Assembly (NCBI GenBank): GCA_050084985.1
Contig: JBITNC010000001.1
Coordinates: 106,516,001-106,580,000 of the forward strand
Source of the DNA: Nageia nagi
Lineage: Eukaryota > Pinophyta
DNA length: 64,000 bases
Reading direction: 5' to 3'
The notes under the pieces were generated by a model that ran no database searches, was not told where the DNA came from, and saw only the letters and a program-made list of their open reading frames with translations. Made by a program: the position numbers and the translations under genes. Positions 43,170-57,175 of this stretch are shown piece by piece (positions within the stretch are counted from its first letter, which is position 1; every line of letters starts with the position of its first letter).

Positions 43170-45214
43170 TTTACTATGTTTGAGCAATATTGCTACAAAC
43201 AAAAATAGTCTACCAATTACAAACTTCCATGGAGAAGATTATGAGTATTGATCTATCAAGATGAAGATATTACTCATAGGAAAGGGGCTATGGGATGTAG
43301 TTTAAGAAAGATACAATGATATGAATGAATTGAGCACTCTTTTGGCCAATGATAAAATTTCTAGGAAGGAGGCTAATAAGAAGAACTCTTTTGCACTCTA
43401 TCATCTACAAGTTGCCTTGGATAAGAGCATCTTTCTCTAGATTACCTCATGCACTTTAGCGCAATATGCATGAAGAGCACTCAAAGAGAGATATCAAGAT
43501 ATAAGCATCCAAGTGAAGTAAGTGATGTTGTAAACCCTCAAAACATATTTTGAAAATCTCAAGATGTAAGCCAGTGTGATGGTGGGAGATTACTATGTGA
43601 GAGTCAAGGCATGTATAGATAAGATGAAGACCCTTAGAGAAGAGGTTCTAAATTCTGATATAGTGTAGAAAACATAATTGAAGAGGCCAAATATCTATCT
43701 ACTCTCACTTATGATCAACTCATTGAATCCTTGATATCACATGAAGAGAGGCTCCAATAATCTACACAATCACTAGTTGTAATGGATGATGAGAAGGATT
43801 TTACAATAGAGGAGGTTGAAGCTTCCTATGCACAAGGGAGAGGCTAACAATATTCAAGAGGAAGAGGAAGAGAAAGGAGAAGAGCTTCCCATGAAAGAGG
43901 TAGAGGTGGATTGAATGGAGGGGGAGACAAGCAAAATAAATAATGTGACTACTATAACAAATTTGAGTACTATGCACAAGAGTGTAGAACTAAGGATGCC
44001 CAAGAAGGATCAAGTGCAATCAATTATGGACAAGATAATGATACCCCCAATTTATTTTTATCTTATGAGAAGAAAGATCATAATCTCAATGAAAATTGGA
44101 TTCTTGATACTGGTGCTTCTAATCACATGATTGGAAAATAGGAGTTGCTTGCTTCAATGGACAACTCTTTCATATCCAAGATAAATCTTGGAGATGAAAA
44201 TACATTATCCATGGAAGGCATGAGAACCATAGAGGTCAACACCAAAGAAGGTATCAAGAAGGTAAATAGCATCTACTCTACTCCCAATCTCAAACATAAT
44301 TTTCTTAGTGTGGGACAAATTATGGAGGCTTATAAGCTTATTTTTGAAGATAGAAAGTGTGTGATATATGATAAGAATAATGGTCATAGGCTGGTCACTA
44401 CAGTCCAGATGAATAAGAATATATTATTTCAACTCAAATTTGGAGGAGATTATGGCCAACTAGCAAATGTAACCATGGAGAACAAGAGTTGGATTTGGTA
44501 TATTAGATATGGTTATCTAAGCTACCCAAGTATGAAATTGCTAACATATCAACAAATGGTTCATGGGCTACCCAATATTTAAGAATAGAAGACAATGTGT
44601 GAAGGATGTGCTTTGGGAAAGCACTCATAGATGAAGTTTTCAAGAGGCCAAGCTTAGAGAGCTTCATATCCCCTATAATTGGTGCATTCTGATATTTGTG
44701 ATCCCATCTAAACACAAAGTATTGGTAATAACTCCTACTTACTTACTTTCATAGATGATTACACAAGGATGTATTAAATTTATTTGCTAACTTCTAAAGA
44801 TAAAATTTTTGACTATTTTAAAGATTTTAAAACTCATGGAAAAGTAAAGTGAATATATTATGAAGTGTTTAAGGACTAATATATGGGGGTAGTTTTATTC
44901 TAATGAATTTCTCAAGTTTTGCAAGGATTGTAGAATAAAGAGGCAACTCACAACTACCTATACTCCACAAAAAATAATGTATCAAAGAGAAAGAGTTAGA
45001 CCATAATGGAGATGGAAAGGAGCATGTTACAAAGCAAAAATTTGTGCAATATGTATTGGGCTGATGTAGTAAGGAAAAAAATATACATCTTGAATAGAAT
45101 TTGGATGAAATCACACCTTATGAGGCATGGTATGAGAAAAAATATACTGTTAAGCATTTTAGAGTTTTTGGTTGTCTTGCTTATGTTCATATTCATGATG
45201 AAAATAGGAGAAAC
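43170..45214 (+). pseudogene. Copia gag-protease-integrase remnant, cut by the CACTA element
   Basis: Gag text NFHGEDYEY and IKMKILLIGKGLWDVV (43219-43302), a zinc knuckle CDYYNKFEYYAQEC (43946-43987), protease WILDTGASNHMIG (44098-44136), pre-integrase WIWYIRYGYLSYPSMKLL (44492-44545), zinc site CEGCALGKHS (44598-44627), and integrase core with HSDICDP and LLTFIDDYTRM. It then continues to VYILNR-, FGCLAYVHIHDE-type text at about 45150-45205. Many stops and at least two frame changes. Reading ends exactly at the CACTA terminus (45215), so RT and RNase H were separated or lost. Confidence 0.85.
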
Positions 45215-45430
45215 CACTACTACCAAAAGGCTAATTTGCATCCTTTATTGCATATTCAATCATGAAAAATGAAAAATGATATTAATTTGTATCCTCCTAT
45301 GTTGACATGCATTGAAACATTTTTTCCATTTTTTTAATTTTTTCCCAACGCAAAAATGGATGCAAAACAAGATGATAAAGGATACAAAAAATGATGCAAA
45401 TTTGGATATAAATTTTGCATTGGAATCAAA
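45215..45430. repeat. CACTA left terminal and subterminal repeats
   Basis: Terminal CACTACTACCAAAAGG followed by several TTGCATCC, GGATGCAAA and ATGATGCAAATTTGGAT copies in both orientations. Confidence 0.75.
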
Positions 45431-45639
45431 AATAAAATATGTGTAAAATGAGTTTCCAATATTTCCTAGGGCATTAAGACATAAATTTAGATACCATTTT
45501 GCATTGAAAAAATTTATACAAGGAAAATAAAAATTTTGAAGTCATTTTTACTATGAAATTTGACTACCTTGGATTTACATCACATTCAAATTTCTAAAAT
45601 TTGATGGAAAATGATGTAAAATATGAGAAAACACACATT

Positions 45640-45690
45640 ATAAAGGCATGCAAATTATTTGACAAGATGCATGATGCAAATATGGTTAAG
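45640..45690 (+). pseudogene. Tiny PPR-gene fragment inside the CACTA element
   Basis: Reads KACKLFDKMHDANMV, the same PPR segment as in the 26-kb pseudogene (ELFDKMHNVDIV). About 50 bp. Confidence 0.5.
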
Positions 45691-46249
45691 GTTTCCTACA
45701 CATAACTTGTAATGAATAGTCATACTTGAATGATTTCCTTAAGTTCTCTTTCATTTGATGATGCATGATAGATATATTCAAATGATGGAAAATAATTATT
45801 CATGTGTTTCGTATGAAGGTGGAGTAAATTGGTGTTGTAAGACACCATTGACTTGTAATGAACCTTACTTCAATAAAGCATTATGTAAGTTAATATCAAT
45901 ATTATCTTAATTTATCACTATATGAGTTCATAGTTTACTTATCATTTTATAAGCAAAAAAATCAATTCAAGCCTATATTAATTATCCCATTATGCTCTTT
46001 TTGTAAATATACCATTTATAATTATAACTATGAAGTTAAATATATATAATCAAGTATATTTAATTAAGCATGTACTAAAACTAAGTACAACTCATAAAGC
46101 ATTCATAGATCATCAACATCTAAAAAGTTCATAGATCATAGATCATACCAAGAGTAATTAAAGTGTTCATAAATCATACCGCAAGCAACGAGCAAGATAT
46201 ACATATGAAAAGTTCAAGATACATATGAGAAGGATATCAATTATAATAT

Positions 46250-49200
46250 TTTCATTGCAAATTATCTTCTTCATCAAGATGTACACTATGTTTTCCTTTA
46301 GGATTACATTCAATTATAAACCATGTTTTGTCTTCATCAACATCTAGGATGAAATATATTTGATTGCAATGTTATGGTAAAATATAAGGCTTTTTATTGT
46401 CAGGTAAAATGCCCATGGAATCAATTGCAAAGTAATCACTAGGTTTATCATGCAAGATTGTTCTTCTATTGAGTGTGTCAAACCACTTACATTTAAATAT
46501 CACATACTAGAATGAACTATAATCCAACTGTATAATTTATTGAATTTTTCTAAAATATTTAATTTTTTTTGTATCAAGTTTGTATCTCTTGAACTTGCAT
46601 GAATTTCTTGATCAAAATCAGCCATCACTCCATAGTCAAATGTCGTTCTTCTCTCATCATTCTTTTCTATTATGAAGTGTTGACCATATGCCCACATTGT
46701 AGCAAAAGAAAGTGTTTTCACATATTTACACAAAAAATGTTATTTGTGCTTGCAAATATTTACATGAAAATTGAAGTTTAATAAAAATAATTACCTCAAA
46801 CTTGCATCTTATAGCGATATTTAATGCATTTTGATCATCTTCATCTATTTTTCATCCTGTAGCTTGTTATTTCATTTCAATTTCATTCTCCATCGATGAC
46901 CTTGGATATTCTTATGGCCAATTTTCTTCTCTTAGATTTTAAGGTAGATTAGATGTACCCCTTTGATTACGTCTATGAAACAAGACACGTTCTTGTTCAA
47001 TTTTCCTTCTTTTAGTTTGGTACAACTCAATCCATTTTTTTTGTAACATGCATAATGCATCATGACAAATTAGTTTATTAATTCCTGAAGGTCCCAATAT
47101 GTAATTTCACAATACCATAATACAAATTTGTTAGCTATTAATTAAGCATTTATATAATTTGTAAATCCAAAGTGCATGTACATATCTGAAATAGAGTTGA
47201 TACCTTTAAGAGAATATGATGTTTTGCCTATTTCTAAGAGCTCCCCTTCTAATTTCTCTCTATCTTTATCTGCATTCCACATATTTGGGGCAAAAGGATC
47301 TATTTGGAATAGATACTCACAAGGATAAAAAAATAATTTTTGTACAATTTATCCCGCACTCATGGATCCTTCTGATCATGAATGTTATCTGATAAATCCC
47401 TTTAGCACTTCTAAAAATCTCTCCACAAAAAAACATGTTTCTAGCACTCATAACACCTATCATGTCAATATCATCTACTAGGTGGATCAATAGGTGTACT
47501 TATATGTCCATAAAAGTAGGTGGTAATTATTTTGTTAATTTGCAAATGATTTCAACAATCTCTCTACGTCATTGATCTATTGCAGCCACATGTATCTCGT
47601 TTGAAGATAACCACTTGTTCATGAAAATATAATATCATCAAAATATTACATGTAAAAATGCATAAAATATTAAAAAATAAGAATAAACATATAGTATATT
47701 ATTTTTCATAGAACCATACTATAACATGATATACCTTAGAAATAATGATAGTTTATTGATTGCATGTCTAAGATCAACAAGTAGATCCCCACATCCATGA
47801 ATTGTAATTAGGAAAATATGCTACATAAAGTATAAGCGTAACTATAGCAAGTATTTTTATTTCAATAGAAAATGTAAAAAACATAATATGAGATCAATAC
47901 CTTCATTAAGTTGTGGTAATCATGATTCTTGAATCCTATGATTTTAACATCAACATTGAATGCACTTCTTAAAGATGATCTATAATCTGTTGGTGTTATG
48001 ATATTTTGAATATGTTTGTCTAACTTTTCCACTTCATCGTTTTTCATAAGCCATGTTGTTGTAGGTACTTATTTTCTTCCATATTGATAGTAAGTTATCA
48101 ATAAAGATCTCATTATCTAAATATCATTTAAGTCATTTCTCATGATATGAGTATCTACTTCTTTAATTATTGTATATCGATACAAAGAAGATGCAATATT
48201 CTTTACAATATGCACAGGATCCATTAAATGTGTCACTAACAACTCCTAATATTCTAGTGTAGAAAATATTGATAATTTTTCATGTCTAAAAACATGCAAC
48301 CAATTCATAATAAACATTATATATTTTCAAAATAATAAACATATTACAAATATAGTATACTATATAATATTACACTTGCTAGTAAATCATTTTTTCCAAG
48401 AATAATCTCATAAGAGTTTCATATATTCATGGTACTTTATGAACTAACTCATAAAAGTTTGATAAATAGGAATTGGGGTTTTATCTACTGGACCATAGGC
48501 TCCCTTTTTCAAAAAGTATGATCCATTGGCAAATATTTCCTATGGCCAATATATTCCATCTTATTCATATTACTTGAATATCTTGATTGAAGATTTTCCA
48601 CACATAGCAAATAAGAATGATAACCTTTTGTAAGAAGACCTATGATAAGTTTATTTAGAGAATGCATATCAATTCATATGATTATAAAAAATTAAATATA
48701 CACATGTATATATATATACTTGCATAAATAGAAAGCCTTGGATAATCATGTGTAGTCCAACATAGTATGCCATAACATTTAAATGACCTCTGATGGATAG
48801 GTCTACTTATATCATACATTTGAAATCCTTTCTATAAGAGTTACAACTTATCAATTACTAGTTTAAGGTAGACATCCATGTGGTTAACCTGTTTCGATTT
48901 AGGGACTATAACAACCATCATCAAATGCTCTTTTCTTATAGACATCCATGGAGGTATGTTATAATTAATTATAAAAATAGGACAACATGAATGGGTGGAT
49001 GTTTGGTTCAAAAATGGATTGACACCATCCATTGCTAAACCCAATATGACACTCCTAGGTTCATCCTTAATTTTCTCAAGCCACTTCTCCTCTATATGTT
49101 TCATTGCTTTACCTTCTTCACTTCTATTTCTTGTATTCTAGTCCATTAACTTTGCAAGTGACTTATAGTAGAATAATCGCATCAACCAGGGAAGGATTGA

Positions 49201-49450
49201 CATTACGTGAATGACCTTAGTTGGATTTTTTTTCCCTATTTCATTGTATCTTAATTCTTCACACTTTGGAAATTCAATATTTGTATCATATTCTTATCCT
49301 CTATACAATATGCAATCGTTAGTACATGCATGGTATGAATTATACTCGACCCCTACATCCTTCATAATATCTCATGCTTTTTTGCATGAATCTGGGATGA
49401 TATTATCACTTGGAAATAACTTTTATTTTAATAACTTATAATACTAATTA
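46250..49450 (-). pseudogene. CACTA transposase (TNP2 type, with DUF4218 and DUF4216 remnants)
   Basis: On the minus strand, in order: a block reading IHAKKHEI...HACTNDCILYRG-like (about 49400-49310); RNRSEEGKAMKHIEEKW, PRSVILGLAMDGVNPF, YNIPPWMSIRKEHLMMVVIV and MDVYLKLVIDKL (49130-48841), the TNP2 core; PPTFMDI and VHLLIHLVDDIDMIGVM (about 47540-47450), typical of DUF4218; and FDYGVMADFD plus LVITLQLIPWAFYL-type text (46640-46380), typical of DUF4216. Frames change and stops occur, partly perhaps from introns. TNP2 proteins bind CACTA ends and catalyse excision. This copy is dead. Confidence 0.8.
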
Positions 49451-50044
49451 AAAATAATTTATGTAGTTAATTTAATTAAAATAAAAATATCATAAAACAA
49501 AATAAAATTCATATCTTAGAAGTGAAACTTGTATATGACCATTCATGTTTGGCTTTTATGTCGATTAGAAGTAGGATCGTCAATAATATAGTTTTATTTG
49601 TTCCTTCATATAATTTAGTTTTGGAAGCACTATACATGCTATCCCTTTCTAAATCATCATCTCTTTCATTATAATAAACATGAACATAAAGGGACTCAAG
49701 TAAACTTTCAATTATATTTTCTTCATCAACATTATTATCAACATCATCATAATGACCAATATTATCCTCTCTTAATTCATTATCATCAATGCTTAAATCC
49801 CATATAGGTATTTGAAATATGTATTTGAATAGGAGCTATTGGATTTGGTTTAGACATAAAATTTGCATATTGTTTAGGGGTCCTTATTTTTTGTAGTATC
49901 TTCTTATCTCTCCTACTTACATTATTTTGATGCAATATTGGTGTAACAATTATCATTCTTGAGTAGTCATGATGAGTATTTGTTGCATGTTAAATTAGTT
50001 GTTACAAACTCTTAATTTAAAATTCAAAAAACAAGTGTAAAGTA

Positions 50045-50220
50045 ATTTGATACATCCATTGATACACATTATCAATCCATACATATAATTTGATATATCC
50101 ATGCAAATTGATACATCAATATATATAATTTGATACATCCATACATATAACAAATTGATACATCCAATCATACACATGATCCATACATAAAAATTGATAA
50201 ATCCATTCATACACATCAAT
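50045..50220. repeat. AT-rich minisatellite (TTGATACATCCAT type)
   Basis: About eight degenerate copies of TTGATA(C/T)ATCCAT(A)CATA at 15-30 bp spacing. Confidence 0.65.
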
Positions 50221-52730
50221 AATATATTAATTTTAATTTTAATTTTTTGGTTTTTATCTTATACGAATTATTAGATTTTGATCACCTCCTAACTCCAAAC
50301 TTAGTGCCCTACATCTTGGAGTAGGTCTCTTGTAATTGTAGTGAACTAGTAGCTCATCACCAATATTAAGAGTTTTAATAGGAACAACAACTTAATAATT
50401 ACTCATTTATCTACCCATGAAGTGTTCTTTATCATTATTATATTGGTGAAATTCATAATTTTGTGCCCATTATTCGCCTACATAACTATTTATGTATCCA
50501 ACTATGTTTTCTTGTATTTTTGGTTGACCATCAATGTATAAGAGTTTTGAATGCTGCAGATGTGGAATCTCAAAAGCATTTGCACATAATCCATATGTGG
50601 ACATACTATACATATGTTACGCTAATTATTTCTAATCTATTATTGTGTAAATTGGCCATAAAATAGCATTAATGGCTCTATCTCAAAACCTATAGTAAAA
50701 CCACAGTACTATGTATAAATAAACCATATCCAAAGCACTTTTCAAATGGTTTGATCATGTATCAATGACCATAGTAAGAAAAGATATCATAAGCCTTTGG
50801 AAAAGGTATTTTAGTTGGCCATGCATCATATGCCCCATGATCATATATATGTTGATATTTAAGTTGTAGCTTGTGTGGCATGCACATCAAACCCAAATCA
50901 TGAATATCCTCCTCTGGTAGATCAACTAGCTGCTCATGTGCATCCTCTACTAATTAATGAAGTCACTTTTGAAGTCTTGTTCTTGTAGGCATCTCTCTAA
51001 CTTCATCTAATGTACCTACATATTATTTTGGATTCATATTCTAGATCTACATATTTATTTTATTTAGTTTTATTTTATATAATTCAATATATAAAAATAC
51101 AAAAATCAAATCAAAATTTGATCCTAATTGATTACCTCATGGGCATCATCATCTTTTGACGATGATGATGAATCATCGATCCTTTGATCATTTTGTTATT
51201 GCAATATTAGTAATAAAATAAAGTTAGATATTACAAATAATATCATGAAAGTGAGAATTTAAATGATCTTACATTTTTAGCTACATCATATGTAATAACA
51301 TTTAGCTTATTTCACCCTAATATGATGAAACAACACTCCTCCTCATGGGGCCTATAGGAAATATATCAAAATTTAAATCAAATGATCCATCACTCCTTAG
51401 CCTCCTAATAATTGGTGTAAACAAATCCTCTAACTTAGATGACACATCACTCCTAACAACTCTCTAACATTGAGGTAGTGGCATATAAATATTTGAATAT
51501 AATGATATATCACTCCTCCCATGCCTTGATGGTATGATATAAACCAAGTCACTAACCTATTTACAATTTAAATAAAAAAAGAGATTAGTACACAAATATT
51601 AATAATCATAAAATATTTCAATCTTGGACCAACTCAAAAACACTCAAGCAAAATTTTTACTTTTAGAATTAGAATTATTAAGGAAGTAAATTTTTTTCAA
51701 CTATAAATATAAAATGATGATATACATTCTATGCAATAGAGGACACATCATCAATCATATGCATCATAGGCCCAATTTTCTATCTAAAGTTAGAAGCCAT
51801 TTCCCCCTCCTTAATGATTATGCTAATGGTTATATTGGGAACTTTAAAAAAGTCATGCTAGTTGGGCCTGCCCCTCAATGTATCATTAAAATATATGCTT
51901 AAATGCATGACCTCCATAATTACCTTTTAGGTTTATAGCAAAATATCAAATAAACTCTCATTATATCAAGATATTCAAATTTATTAGGAGCAGCTTGAGA
52001 GAAAATAAAAAAAAATTGGATTTTCACATCAAGAGAGCATCCTAATAGAATTTGAAGTATATAGGGGGATATGAATGAAGTATCCTAATATAATGTGTCA
52101 CAAATCAAAGTTATTTTAGGAATTATCATTATGGGTAGAGAGAATAAATGATGTACAAGTGCTTCAATTAGGTTCTTATTTGGGGAACCTAGAACATGTA
52201 CATAATGCTTCATGCATGTAAAAGTATCTTATCTTATCTCACTTAATATGGGGCCCATAAAGTTTAAAAAAATAAATTCACCATTTTAACTAGGTGAATG
52301 GAGAAGATAAAACTTATTAAAATTAAGTATCCATCATAAGGAGGTAGGAAGAGAGCCACTAATCACCAAAATTAGGCTTATAACTATGAATTAGGGTGTT
52401 AGGATACCATTTCCAATCATTTTGTTATGGTTTTTAGAATAAAATATCCATACTTTATTATAATTCATGAGGAGGAAAATGTTCTTTTAGATCCTTAAAA
52501 GCTAGCTCCATATTTATATTGGCAAGTTTTAAATCGATACAAATTTTATCCTAATGAAGACATTCTTTGGTTTATCAACAAATGAAGAACTTCTAATTTT
52601 TATGTATCCATGAAATCTCTCCTAAAGGTTAGCCCCAAATTATGATCACATAGATGTAATATTGGTTGATGAAAAAACCTTTTCCAAGGTGATTATAACC
52701 ATCCCACTTAAGTTAAGGTTTGATAGATTA
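50221..52730. other. CACTA interior without a recognisable gene
   Basis: AT-rich. The minus strand at 50990-50740 gives a few open blocks (for example VDLPEEDIHDLGLMCMPHKL), possibly exon remnants of a CACTA second gene, but I recognise no family. Confidence 0.4.
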
Positions 52731-52734
52731 TAAC

Positions 52735-53175
52735 TATCCTAATCATAATCCTAACCTATACTAACCCTAACCCTAACTACTAACTTCTAACCCTAACCCT
52801 AACACTAACATTAACCCTAACCCTAACCCAAACACTAACCCTAACTCTAATTCTTACCGTATTGCTAACTACTAAGTACCCTAACTACTAATCATAACTC
52901 TAACCCTAACCCTAACCACTAACCCTAACCCTAACCACTAACCCTAAACCTAACCTTAACCCTAATTGCTAACTCTAATACTAACCCTAACCCTAATCAC
53001 TAACCTAACCCTAACCCTAACCACTAAGTACCCTAACTACTAATCCTAACCCTAACCATTAACCCTAACACTAAACAATAACCCTAACCCTAACCACTAA
53101 CCCTAAACACTAAACCTAACCCTAATCCAATTCCTAATTAATACCCTAAACCCTAACCGCTAACCTAAATGATAA
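52735..53175. repeat. Degenerate telomere-like array (CCCTAA phase)
   Basis: About 440 bp of CTAACCCTAACCCTAACC mixed with ACTAA, CCACTAA and TACTAA variants. The dominant spacing is six bases (CCCTAA), not the seven-base CCCTAAA of most plants. Internal in the window and inside the CACTA subterminal zone. Confidence 0.9.
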
Positions 53176-53212
53176 TGATTTTAACTTCAAATTTTTTTTT
53201 TGAAATAGGCAT

Positions 53213-53275
53213 TTTTGGATGCAAATTTAGATGTAAAAAGGGATGCAAATTTGCATCCTTTTTTGCATTGGATAT
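53213..53275. repeat. CACTA right subterminal repeats
   Basis: TTTTTGGATGCAAATTTAGA, GGGATGCAAATTTGCATCC and TTTTTTGCATTGGAT mirror the repeats at 45240-45430. Confidence 0.7.
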
Positions 53276-53649
53276 CATTAACAATTCAAAAATTAAAAAG
53301 TAGGGCTACTTTTTACTTTTCTCATAGTCATTTCTTGGTAAGAGGGGATACAAAATTGAGTTTCCAATGGGAAAACATCAAGTAAGTGGCCTCCTAGCTC
53401 ATTTCATTTAATTCTAACTTGATTTATACCTCATTTCACTTGATTCTAACCTTTTTTTTTTGGCATGTTTACTCATAGGGTTTTTTTATTTTATGGGAGA
53501 AGGAAGGGTTTCTTACAAATTCCTCTTCATTATTCCTAATTTTCATAAGGTATGTAAGTTTTTACTTGCATGTTTCAAGTCCCCATGAATTTACACTACA
53601 AATGCTAGGGTTTTTTGAATTCTCTATGAATTTTGACTGTAAATTATCC

Positions 53650-54090
53650 ACAATGCATATTAAAATTGAAATTTAATTTCATATGCTAGGGTTTTTTGAA
53701 TTCCCCATAACTTTTTAGTTGAATTTATCAACAAAGCACCATGAAATTAGAAACTAAACCCATTACTTCTTAACAATGCACCAAAAAAGTTGAAATCAAA
53801 TTCATTCCTTCTCAACAATACACTATAAAATAAAAAATGCACCAATAAATTGAAATAGATTCTTTTCATTGCATGTTAAAATTGAAAGTTAATTTCATAT
53901 GCTAGGGTTTTTTGAATTTCCCATAACGTTTTAGTTGAATTTATCAACAAATCACCATGAAATTGGAAACTAAACCCATTCCTTCTTAATAATGCACCAA
54001 AAAAGTTGAAATCAAATCCATTCCTTCTCAATAATACACTATAAAATAAAACATGCACCAATAAATTGAAACATATTCTTTGCATTGCAC
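53650..54090. repeat. 216-bp tandem duplication
   Basis: ATATGCTAGGGTTTTTTGAA at 53681 recurs at 53897, with ACCAAAAAAGTTGAAATCAAA shared downstream. A partial third copy precedes at about 53600. Confidence 0.85.
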
Positions 54091-54099
54091 CATAAAATG

Positions 54100-57000
54100 A
54101 AATACCAATAAAAACAAGGACATACCTATGAAATTCTTAACTCTTGAACTCTTCCTTGTTCTCCAAAAACTGCTACCAATTTCTGAAACTCTTTTTATGC
54201 TCTAAGAAGTTGCTTCTTAAACTAATAATTTCACTAAAATTACTTCATATACTAAATTATATAAAATAAAATTTAGTAAATTTGGCATTAATTTAGTAAA
54301 ATATAATTTAGACCATGATTGATTTTCTTTTTTGGTATAAGATACTTAATTTTCTTATTTGATCATATCATATCCCTTTAAGATTAAGATCTTTTCACCT
54401 TTATTTCTAAATTATGTATCTTTATCTTTTATATAGTCAAGCTAGTGCCTTCATTAGTTATATTAGCTAGTGCCTAGTATTTTTTAGTACTAATATTTTG
54501 GTAATTTAATTTTTATGGAGGCTCTATATCCTTTTCAAGACTCATTTAAAGAGTACCTTTTTAGATGTTTGGGGTAAAGCTACATTCACTTTGTAAATAC
54601 CCCATATTATGACATCATCCACATTGGAACATGAGATTTTCATAATCTAGGCTTTAAAATAATGTTCATAGCTTTGAAAATAAAATTAACATCTTATAAC
54701 GAGGTTTTTGAAAATCTATTTTTCTTTATAATATCTTTGTAGTTGTGTTCTATTTTCATAGTAATTATGGGTTCATTGTCAAAAACTCCTCTAAAATATT
54801 TTCCATCACTTTGATTTTTCAAAATTCTACCAAGATACCAAATTTGTTTATCTATAATAAAACTTGATAAATGGTTTCTTTACTTGGGTCAAAATAGGTG
54901 ACTATTTCATTATATAAACCCCAAAATTCCCCATAAACCATGACCCTTCATAGTAAACTACTTTGAGATTATCTTGGTAGGTGAAGGAGTCTAAAAACAA
55001 ACCTATGGTAAAAAGGGAAAGATCCACCTACCCTTTTAGAATTCATTTTAACTTATCCAACATCCTAATAGTTGATATTCTAGACCACACTCCTATGAGA
55101 TTTTTTATTATGCACATTTATAGGGCTTTTAAAACTTTCTATGTAATATTATGTTCAATCATGATATTATGACTAGATTATGTGGCTTGAAGAGTAACAA
55201 AACCATGAATAAGGGGATTAAAACTATTTACTTATTATCTACCTTACATGGATTTCACCACCTTATATTCTAATCCCTTGGGAAATTTGTATTTTCTATT
55301 CTTGATTGCTAGCCACCCATTGTTTTCTTAATCACTTTCTCGAGGAGTAATTTTTAGTCCTTCATTTTTCTTATATGCTCTTCCCTTTTTCATAATTTTA
55401 TCAATTTTAAGATTTCCTAACTTCTCAATTATTCTCCATTACCCTTGAAAGAAAAAAATTATATGCAAAATTAAAATATTTTCTTGCTCTCACTCTTGCT
55501 TCCATTTTGTATATGATTATCTCACTTATATGATTTCAACATGCAAAATAAAAAATATAACCACCTATTTTTTCTCTTCCTAACCTTTATTAACCCTTTA
55601 AAATTAATATTAATACAATTCTTAGTCATTTAAACAATCATCCTACATTTTATTCTTTGATTATCATCTTAATTTCTAACATGGGATTTGCATCATGCTT
55701 AAGATACAAATTATATGTATGTCTACACTTGGATTTCTCATCCTTATACACCTTTACAAGTTGGAACATATTATGATGGTTACTTTGTGAAACAAAATAC
55801 TATCTATTGTATTTTGTGTATTTCATACTAACCACATGCATAGGGGTATTATCCATTTTTTCTCTTAGCATGTTTCTTTTTATCACTCCAAATCAACCAA
55901 TTGAAATTTGGACCTTAAATATCCTATACCCATTTTGATATTTCCTAAGAGGAGCATTTTCATGACTACATATTCCTTGTAGTGGATCAATTTAATAACA
56001 TGAAAAATTTCATTCCTAATTAAAATCTATATATCATAATTTTATATAGTTATTCCTTGATTGAATTTAACAATATTTGAGTTTCCTTCGAATATCATCT
56101 TAGAGATCATATTCTTAGTTTACAAGGGTTTTTCATCATTTGTTTTAAAATTATTGAGAACCTTTCTTAACTCTTAAACCATATTTCATCCCTAAACTAA
56201 TCATATAATGAGAATCATAAATCATACGTTAGTTCAAAGTTCAAGGAGTTGTCACCATACTATTATTACTTAGTATTATTTGAGCTTTACCCACATTGAA
56301 TATGCATATAACCATGTATTTTATTCTTTAATAACTCATTCTCCATTTGAGGTGTACCTCTTGTTTCATTCTTTAGATCCATATGATTTATCCTTATCTT
56401 GTCTTTATCCTACCACAAAAGGAGCAAGATAAGGATAACCATTATGGTCCTCATCATTTCTAAGTTAAGAAAGCCTATCTATTAGGGACCTTGCATCATT
56501 CTCTAGTGGGTGTTTGCAAATGCCTTATATCTAGATCATCCTACACATTTGTGTGTGTATGATGTTATTTAGTAATGTATTTTGATGTTATTTAGTAAAT
56601 TATGTTATCTATAATTTTGATAAGAATAGGAAATATCAAAATATTGATGAGAATAGAAATATCAAAATATCAAAATGTGTTTTTCATTCTATAAATTAAC
56701 ATCACTACTAAAATTTTATTTACTTTCTTCTAGTGATCACCATTGATCACATATGGGGTGCAAAAAGAAGGGTGAAAAATATAAAGATAAGTTGAGAAAG
56801 AAATAAAAAAGAAATAGATGCAAAAAAAGAGAAAGATGAACTTGTAAATATAAAAAAAACACTTGTACGTATCCATATGTATTATGTAATATCAATGCAA
56901 TTTTCAATTATACTATATATATTTTATTAAGTAGGAAATGTAATCACTTATTTATTTAATTTATTGAAAAATAAAAGAAGTTAAAGGGGTATATTTTAAT

Positions 57001-57170
57001 TTTCTAAATGTATGTTTATCCAAGTTGATTTGATGTCGATGATTGGGGATGACGAGGCTAGAGGAGAAGGTGGTGTTACAACACCATAGAGATATGGCAT
57101 CACTCCTTCAAGTAATTATTTATAATTAATTAGTTAATTCATTAAGAAGTAATAAAAAATTATTCTAATT
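54100..57170. other. No gene recognised
   Basis: About 3 kb of AT-rich sequence with only short random frames; no repeat or domain identified. Confidence 0.5.
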
Positions 57171-57175
57171 TATAT

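Larger units (their letters stand above)
45215..53300 (-). mobile_element. CACTA (En/Spm) DNA transposon, decayed
   Basis: Left terminus CACTACTACCAAAAGG at 45215 interrupts a copia integrase frame. GGATGCAAATTTGCATCC-type subterminal repeats occur near both ends (45240-45430 and 53213-53275). Between them lies a minus-strand TNP2-type transposase. The matching right terminus was not found, so the right border (about 53300) is approximate and may be truncated. The interior right half (49.5-53.2 kb) holds mainly repeats and no further domain that I recognise. Confidence 0.75.

Noticed and set aside
52735-53175. Chromosome-end telomere
   Set aside because: The array is degenerate, mixed with ACTAA variants, and flanked on both sides by transposon sequence.
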